Part shown: one piece after another, positions 58,460 to 64,000 of the stretch
Layout of the letters: each line of letters opens with the position of its first letter
Position numbering within the stretch: position 1 is the stretch's first letter
DNA from: Halobacillus sp. Nhm2S1
GTDB taxonomy: Bacteria > Bacillota > Bacilli > Bacillales > Halobacillaceae
DNA: 64,000 nucleotides
Direction: 5' to 3'
Assembly: GCF_019599545.1 (NCBI RefSeq)
Contig: NZ_JAIEZV010000003.1
Coordinates: 434,001 to 498,000 of the forward strand
Notes under the pieces: generated by a model
Told to the model about the DNA's origin: nothing
Databases searched by the model: none
Seen by the model: only the letters and a program-made list of their open reading frames with translations
Translations under genes and position numbers: made by a program

Positions 58460-58493
58460 GTGAGAATTCGACAAATTACCCATTACGCACACA

Positions 58494-58527
58494 AAAAAAC
58501 TGTTCAATAATAATCATTGAACAGTTT
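58494..58527 (-). terminator. Terminator overlapping the end of the GGDEF gene
   Basis: The stem AAACTGTTCAATGAT/ATTATTGAACAGTTT is followed by a T run on the minus strand. Its 5' arm includes the last sense codons and stop of the diguanylate cyclase gene. It isolates that gene from the pilus operon. Confidence 0.88.
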
Positions 58528-60247
58528 GAATGAGTTCTTTGTAACTTGCTACACGATCTCTCCCTCTTTGTTTGGCCCCAATATACATCGCTCGATCCGC
58601 TTGACGAATTAAATCAAATGCTTCCTCACAATGATCAGGATAGGTAGCTACTCCAATACTTGCTGTAATGAAAATAGAGACAGGCTCTTGTAGTTCATGG
58701 ATATGCAAATGGGAAAGAAACGGTTTTTGTGTGATGTGTGCGCGTATAGTATGAGCCGTTTCTAAAGCTTCTCCTTGATGATATCCCGGCAAAAGAAGCA
58801 CAAATTCTTCTCCTCCATACCTCGCAAGCGTCCCTTGTTCAGGTACTACCTCTTGGAGCCTCTCCGCTAATGAAGCAAGGATCTCATTGCCACTCTCATG
58901 TCCGTATGTATCATTCACACGCTTAAAGTGATCAATATCCAATAAAACGAGGGAAATGGGTTCTACATTCTCTTGCTGTTGATTTTTTTCAAAAACGTTC
59001 ACAATGTGATCCTCAAAAAATCGATAATTGTATAAGCCTGTAAGTGCACAACGCTCACTTTCTGCTTTTGTTTTCTCATAGTGCCTGGCATTATCGATGG
59101 CCACACCTAAATAGTTGCCTAGTATATTTACTATCATAAACTGAAATTGCAGGAAAGCTCTCTTTTTGGTTGAGTAGATTGTAATGACTCCAACAGTTTC
59201 CCCGTTTCTTTCTACAGGTACAGATAAGACCGTTTCAGCGCGGTCAGGCGTGTATTCATTCTCTAAGTGGGACCATTCTGATTGCTTTTTATAGAAAACG
59301 CTCTTCCCTTCCTTCCATGTATTGCCACTGATGCTTTGACCCATGGAAAGTTGGATATTAGGAAAATCGATTTCACCCGAGCGATCAAAAAAACGAATCA
59401 GCTCCAACTGTTTGTCTTTTTTAACGTCATACACATAGATATAATCCACAGGAAGCAGTTTACTCAATCGATCGACGAAGACATCAAGCACTTCTTTGAC
59501 TCCAAGTTTTCCTGTCAGTTCATGCCCGATAATACTCGTCTCTCTTAAATATGTATTCACTTGATTACTGTTGTGGTAAAGCATCATCATCCCTGAAATG
59601 AAAACGAAAGGAATACCGACAAAGAAAATCGCACTCATTCCGAATTCTGTATAAACGATATAAAGCACAAAGCCAATGGGCAGGACAAGACCCGATGTCA
59701 GCAGTTCCCAGACAAAGCCTCTATCGTTCCATTTAATCTCTTTGTTATATAGTACATTGGCTACAAATTTAATTGAGAATTGGTTGAGCAAAATTTGTGA
59801 AAGTGCATAACTCACGATGGGAATGGCATCCCCGATATCACTCACAGCTGATGGGCCGTGCGTCCCACCCAGGGCATAATAGATCCAAGCGGATACTACG
59901 GATATTAGTAAAAACATAAACAAGTTAATGGGCAATCGGTGAAGGTTTGTTCTACCAAGCCTCATTTTTGCCATTAATGCTAAAATAGCCACTTGGGAAA
60001 CGATAATTTCTATGAAAAGTCCATAATATAAAAAAACTGCAAATGCGATTCCCTGCGTAAAAAATACGGGGTGGTCTCCGATTTGCAGCGGAAATAAAGC
60101 TACGATGGAAGCAAGGATAATAAACGCAGCAATCTCGATCCTGTTTCCTTCTAATACGGGGGATGACCACAAGTACAAGTAAACTAAACTAGCTGGCCAA
60201 ATAGATGCCCATACCATCCAAACTACATATTTCTTTTGCTTCGTCAT
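58514..60247 (-). CDS. Membrane GAF-GGDEF diguanylate cyclase
   Basis: About 577 residues. Six to eight membrane helices (about 5-225), a GAF sensor domain (about 240-390, FVDRLSKLLPVDYIYVYDV; ETVLSVPVERNGETVGVI) and a GGDEF domain (about 395-565). The active site is ARYGGEEFVLLLP and the substrate region VLLDIDHFKRVNDTYGHESG, both intact, so cyclic di-GMP synthesis is expected. The RxxD product-inhibition site five residues before GGEEF is absent. No EAL domain. Start at 60247 (MTKQKKYVVW). Single-gene unit between folC and the pilus operon, so a regulatory link to the pilus is plausible but unproven. Confidence 0.9.
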   Translation of the reverse strand: MTKQKKYVVWMVWASIWPASLVYLYLWSSPVLEGNRIEIAAFIILASIVALFPLQIGDHPVFFTQGIAFAVFLYYGLFIEIIVSQVAILALMAKMRLGRTNLHRLPINLFMFLLISVVSAWIYYALGGTHGPSAVSDIGDAIPIVSYALSQILLNQFSIKFVANVLYNKEIKWNDRGFVWELLTSGLVLPIGFVLYIVYTEFGMSAIFFVGIPFVFISGMMMLYHNSNQVNTYLRETSIIGHELTGKLGVKEVLDVFVDRLSKLLPVDYIYVYDVKKDKQLELIRFFDRSGEIDFPNIQLSMGQSISGNTWKEGKSVFYKKQSEWSHLENEYTPDRAETVLSVPVERNGETVGVITIYSTKKRAFLQFQFMIVNILGNYLGVAIDNARHYEKTKAESERCALTGLYNYRFFEDHIVNVFEKNQQQENVEPISLVLLDIDHFKRVNDTYGHESGNEILASLAERLQEVVPEQGTLARYGGEEFVLLLPGYHQGEALETAHTIRAHITQKPFLSHLHIHELQEPVSIFITASIGVATYPDHCEEAFDLIRQADRAMYIGAKQRGRDRVASYKELIQTVQ

Positions 60248-60324
60248 CCTACCACCCCGCCCCAAGGACCTATACTATTAAAAGACTATATCACCAAAAG
60301 AATATTCAGAACATTCCTATACTA

Positions 60325-61620
60325 TCATAAATTTTCATTACATTCAAAATATTTCCTCACCTGGGAAATAAAATACAGAGATCCCGTAATAAGCAGGACA
60401 CCCTCTTCTCCAACATCGATAGAGGCGTTACGAATGGCATGCCTGTAGTCTTCAATAGCGATCGTCTCTTTAATCGGAGAGTACTCAGCAAGCTCATGGC
60501 CCTTTAAGGCTCTCGGGAATTCAAAGGTTGTCATATAAGCTTTGTCAACAACACTCTCCAGTTGTCTCAACATTTTTTTGACAGGCTTGTCTTCCAGTGC
60601 AGAATAAACGAGAACAATTTTCTTGCCAGAGTAATGACGTTTCACCGTTTCAACAAGGGCACTCGTTCCTTCTTCATTATGAGCGCCATCTATAATCGTC
60701 AAAGGCTTGTCCTTCACTTTCTCGAACCTCGCGGGCCATCGGGTAGATGCAATTCCTTTTTCATAAAGACTTCGGTCTATTTGAACTCCAAGAAACCTTA
60801 ACACTTCTGCCGACTGAATGGCTAAAGCCGCATTTTCCACCTGATGAGGTCCTTTCATTTGACTTACATAGGCCTCAGGATGGAACGATTCATTTGAGAA
60901 GACAAATCTCTCGCCTTCCTTACTGCTATCCTGATGGACGACATCAAAATCATCTCCAAGTCTGAATACCTTAGAATGACATGACCTTGCTTTGTTGGTA
61001 ATCACATTTTGGGCTTCCCGTTGTTTAACCGCAGTAACTACAGGGATGGAAGGCTTGATGATCCCCGCTTTTTCTCCTGCGATTTCTTCTATCGTAGAAC
61101 CAAGAACATTCATATGGTCATGTCCAATATTCGTAATAACGGATAGAACAGGAGTTAGGATATTCGTTGAATCAAACCTTCCTCCCAAACCTGTTTCAAT
61201 GACCACAAAATCAAGGGAAGCTTCAGAAAAATACAACATGGCCATGGCTGTTATAATTTCAAATTCTGTAGGTTCACCTAAAGACGTTTGTTTCAATTCT
61301 TCAGAAAGAGGTTTGACTCTAAGAGCTAATTCTGCCAAAACTTCATCTTGAATGGCTTGGCCATCCACACTGATTCGCTCATTAAACTTCTCGATGTAAG
61401 GAGAAGTGAAGGTGCCGACAGACATCCCTTGCTGTTGAAGAATATGCCGAAGAAAAGAGAGGGTGGACCCTTTTCCGTTCGTTCCTGCGATATGAACGGC
61501 TTTAAATTTTTTCTCTGGGTGATCGAGCCTCTCCATCATCCATTCCATCCGCTTCAAACCTGGCTTCACTTTAAATTTCTCTCTGGAGTGAATCCAATCA
61601 ATTGCTTCCTCATACTGCAT
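60325..61620 (-). CDS. folC: Folylpolyglutamate synthase/dihydrofolate synthase
   Basis: 431 residues of the Mur ligase-like family: P-loop HIAGTNGKGSTLSFLRHIL (about 43-61), TSPYIEKFNERI, VIETGLGGRFDSTN and TIIDGAHNEEGT (about 312). It adds glutamate to folates. Downstream of valS as in B. subtilis, but separated from it by a terminator. Confidence 0.96.
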   Translation of the reverse strand: MQYEEAIDWIHSREKFKVKPGLKRMEWMMERLDHPEKKFKAVHIAGTNGKGSTLSFLRHILQQQGMSVGTFTSPYIEKFNERISVDGQAIQDEVLAELALRVKPLSEELKQTSLGEPTEFEIITAMAMLYFSEASLDFVVIETGLGGRFDSTNILTPVLSVITNIGHDHMNVLGSTIEEIAGEKAGIIKPSIPVVTAVKQREAQNVITNKARSCHSKVFRLGDDFDVVHQDSSKEGERFVFSNESFHPEAYVSQMKGPHQVENAALAIQSAEVLRFLGVQIDRSLYEKGIASTRWPARFEKVKDKPLTIIDGAHNEEGTSALVETVKRHYSGKKIVLVYSALEDKPVKKMLRQLESVVDKAYMTTFEFPRALKGHELAEYSPIKETIAIEDYRHAIRNASIDVGEEGVLLITGSLYFISQVRKYFECNENL

Positions 61621-61638
61621 GTTCTATTCCCTCTTTTC

Positions 61639-61670
61639 AAAAAAGGAGAGTACTCCGTAGAATACCCTCC
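61639..61670 (-). terminator. Terminator between valS and folC
   Basis: On the minus strand GGAGGGTATTC-TACG-GAGTACTCTCC pairs over 11 positions (two G-T) and is followed by TTTTTT. Confidence 0.82.
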
Positions 61671-61677
61671 TCCTCCA

Positions 61678-64000
61678 TTATGCTTTTAACTCTTTAATTC
61701 GCGCTTCTACTTTAGCACGCTTATCAAGGTAGTCTGTTTCTTTTTTGCGTTCTTCTTCAACGACATGTTCTGGGGCTTTACTTACGAAACCTTCATTGGA
61801 AAGTTTCTTTTGAACACGTGTGACTTCCTGATCCCATTTCTTCCATTCGTTCTCAAGTCGCTTGATTTCATCTTCGATGTTAATCAATCCAGCTAATGGA
61901 AGGTACAATTCCGCTCCTGTAATGACAGCAGACATCGCTTTTTCAGGGGCCTGCAAGTCTGTGGCAATCGTCAATTCACTAGGGTTACAGAACCTCTCTA
62001 AATAGTCGCGGTTCTTCTCAAGTTCTTTGACGATGGCATCGTCTTTCGCCTGGATCATCAGCTGGATCTCCTTGGACATCGGTGTATCCACTTCTGAACG
62101 GATATTACGAACAGATCGGATGATCGAAACAAGACGATTCATTTCTTCAACCGCTTCTTCATTATGGAAATCTTCCCTTACCACCGGCCATGATGCCTGG
62201 GTAATGGACTCACCTTCATGAGGAAGGTGCTGCCAGATTTCTTCTGTAATGAAAGGCATAAATGGATGAAGCATCCGCATCGTCTGATCGAGTGTGTACG
62301 CAAGAATGGAACGGGTCGTATGGATACGCCCTTCGTCTTCTCCATACAGCGGCAGCTTCGCCATTTCAATATACCAATCACAGAAGTCATCCCAAATGAA
62401 GTTGTAAAGGTGACGGCCGGCTTCCCCGAATTCATATTTATCAATGTTTGTTGTCACGTGCTCAATGGTTTGGTTGAGACGAGTCAAAATCCATTGATCA
62501 GCTACTGATTTTTCACCAGTGATATCAATATCTTCATATTTCAAATCACCCATGTTCATCAAAGCAAAACGGGAGGCGTTCCAGATCTTATTGGCAAAGT
62601 TCCACGTTGATTCAACCTTTTCCCAGTGGAAGCGCAAGTCCTGACCAGGAGATGAGCCTGTGGACAAGAAATAACGAAGAGAATCGGCCCCGTATTTATC
62701 GATGACATCCATCGGATCGACACCATTTCCTAGCGATTTACTCATCTTACGTCCCTCTGCATCACGAACAAGTCCGTGAATAAGAACATCATTGAATGGA
62801 CGCTCGTTCGTAAATTCAAGCGATTGGAAAATCATACGGCTAACCCAGAAGCCAATGATGTCATACCCTGTAACAAGTACATTGGTTGGGAAATAGCGCT
62901 TATAATCTTCACTATTCTCATCAGGCCATCCCATTGTCGAGAAAGGCCAGAGGGCGGAGGAGAACCAAGTATCAAGCACATCTTCATCCTGCTTCCAGTT
63001 TTCTGGATCTTTCGGTTCTTCCTTGCCCACATATACTTCGCCTGTTTCTTTATGGTACCAGGCTGGTATACGGTGACCCCACCATAATTGTCTAGAAATA
63101 CACCAATCTCTTGTATTCTCCATCCAGTGCAGATACGGCTTTTCAAATCGATCCGGGACAAACTGTACTTGATCGTCTCCCTTTTGCAAATCGATTGAAG
63201 CCTCAGCAAGTGGTTTCATATCAACAAACCATTGTGTGGAAAGATAAGGTTCAACGACTGCTCCGCTTCGCTCGGAGTGACCGACGGAGTGCATGTGTTC
63301 TTCGATTTCAAAGAGGACACCGTCCGCCTGTAGATCCTTCACGATTTGTTTCCGGCATTCAAAACGATCCATCCCTTTGTACTTACCGGCGTTCTCATTC
63401 ATCGTTCCGTCTTCATTCATAACAAGAATTCGTTCCAAGCTGTGACGGTTACCGATTTCAAAGTCGTTAGGGTCGTGCGCAGGAGTAATTTTCACAGCAC
63501 CAGAACCAAACTCCATATCGACATAATCATCAGCCACAATATCGATTTCACGGCCGACAATCGGCAGAACCGCTTTTTTACCAATCAGGTGCTTGTAGCG
63601 CTCATCTTCCGGATGCACCGCAATGGCTGTATCCCCAAGCATCGTCTCCGGACGTGTCGTCGCAATCTCAATCGTGCCTTCTTCATCTTTCAATGGATAA
63701 CGCATGTGGTAAAAGGCACCTTGCACATCTTTATACTCCACTTCGATATCAGACAAAGCTGTTTGGGTAGCAGGGTCCCAGTTGATGATGTACTCTCCGC
63801 GGTAAATCAGACCTTTCTCATAAAGGGTGACAAACACTTCTTTAACCGCTTCAGAAAGACCATCATCAAGAGTAAAACGTTCACGAGAATAGTCCAGTCC
63901 AAGCCCTAGTTTTTCCCACTGGGCACGAATGAATTTCGCATACTCATGCTTCCACTCCCACGATTTTTCCAGAAATTTTTCACGGCCGAGATCATGACGG
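61678..64000 (-). CDS. valS: Valyl-tRNA synthetase, partial (5' end beyond window)
   Basis: About 774 residues of a roughly 880-residue class Ia enzyme are in the window, and the frame is open to the right edge. Visible parts are the CP1 editing domain ([29 protein letters not shown]), [21 protein letters not shown], the KMSKS motif [15 protein letters not shown], the anticodon-binding helical domain (about [19 protein letters not shown]) and the C-terminal coiled coil typical of ValRS. The HIGH motif lies outside. The GTG at 63837 is an internal Val codon, not a start. Confidence 0.98.
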   Translation of the reverse strand, partial: RHDLGREKFLEKSWEWKHEYAKFIRAQWEKLGLGLDYSRERFTLDDGLSEAVKEVFVTLYEKGLIYRGEYIINWDPATQTALSDIEVEYKDVQGAFYHMRYPLKDEEGTIEIATTRPETMLGDTAIAVHPEDERYKHLIGKKAVLPIVGREIDIVADDYVDMEFGSGAVKITPAHDPNDFEIGNRHSLERILVMNEDGTMNENAGKYKGMDRFECRKQIVKDLQADGVLFEIEEHMHSVGHSERSGAVVEPYLSTQWFVDMKPLAEASIDLQKGDDQVQFVPDRFEKPYLHWMENTRDWCISRQLWWGHRIPAWYHKETGEVYVGKEEPKDPENWKQDEDVLDTWFSSALWPFSTMGWPDENSEDYKRYFPTNVLVTGYDIIGFWVSRMIFQSLEFTNERPFNDVLIHGLVRDAEGRKMSKSLGNGVDPMDVIDKYGADSLRYFLSTGSSPGQDLRFHWEKVESTWNFANKIWNASRFALMNMGDLKYEDIDITGEKSVADQWILTRLNQTIEHVTTNIDKYEFGEAGRHLYNFIWDDFCDWYIEMAKLPLYGEDEGRIHTTRSILAYTLDQTMRMLHPFMPFITEEIWQHLPHEGESITQASWPVVREDFHNEEAVEEMNRLVSIIRSVRNIRSEVDTPMSKEIQLMIQAKDDAIVKELEKNRDYLERFCNPSELTIATDLQAPEKAMSAVITGAELYLPLAGLINIEDEIKRLENEWKKWDQEVTRVQKKLSNEGFVSKAPEHVVEEERKKETDYLDKRAKVEARIKELKA

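Noticed and set aside
60248-60324. Promoter for the diguanylate cyclase (TTGGTG, 17 bases, TATAGG)
   Set aside because: The match is too weak in an AT-rich gap to list as a feature, although some promoter should lie here.
63835-63837. GTG as start of a 719-residue valS
   Set aside because: The frame is open upstream to the window edge and encodes further ValRS sequence; the GTG is an internal Val.

Overview
The window is a chromosomal segment of a Gram-positive, endospore-forming member of the Bacillaceae. The backbone gene order (rarA, aspS-hisS, amidase-dtd-relA-apt-recJ, secDF-comN-spoVB, yajC-tgt-queA-ruvBA-bofC-yebC, safA-pheAB-obg-spo0B-rpmA-prp-rplU, spoIVFB/FA-minDC-mreDCB-radC-maf-spoIIB, folC-valS) follows the Bacillus subtilis order. 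Sporulation genes (an rsfA-like gene, spoVB, bofC, coxA, safA, spo0B, spoIVFA, spoIVFB, spoIIB) show a spore former. The many acidic linkers and tails suggest a moderately halophilic relative (Halobacillus-like), but this is inference and no rRNA is present to confirm it. Nearly all genes lie on the minus strand. Exceptions are rarA and the rsfA-like gene, the SH3 amidase, spoVB and a small YrzE-like gene.

Region by region: 1-5.4 kb holds the 3' part of rarA, an RsfA-like regulator, a 6S RNA and the hisS-aspS operon with a T-box leader. 5.4-17.6 kb holds cell-wall amidase, stringent response, nucleotide salvage, DNA repair, secretion and spoVB. 17.6-18.2 kb is non-coding and carries two copies of a palindromic interspersed repeat in opposite orientation. 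18.2-34.8 kb carries a DUF421 protein, an ArsB/NhaD-type transporter, queuosine tRNA modification, Holliday junction resolution, spore cortex/coat genes, phenylalanine synthesis, Obg, Spo0B and ribosomal proteins L27 and L21 with the Prp protease. 34.9-44.5 kb carries RNase G/E, the SpoIVF pair, MinCD, MreBCD, RadC, Maf and SpoIIB.

The most unusual region is 44.5-58.4 kb. At the position where B. subtilis has only comC between folC and spoIIB there is a complete-looking type IV pilus locus. It has three minor-pilin-like genes (PilV/GspI-, PilW/GspJ- and PilX/GspK-like), a membrane protein with a long acidic region, a PRC-barrel protein, a VanW-like protein, PilB, PilT, PilC, a major pilin, a prepilin peptidase and PilM-PilN-PilO. 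Having both extension (PilB) and retraction (PilT) ATPases implies a dynamic pilus. The PilX/GspK-like protein combines a pilin-type N-terminus lacking Glu5 with a large beta-repeat body resembling polymer-forming (bactofilin-type) sequences, so it is a candidate tip protein. A membrane GAF-GGDEF diguanylate cyclase lies directly upstream in its own transcription unit, suggesting cyclic di-GMP input. The window ends inside folC-valS, with valS running off the right edge.
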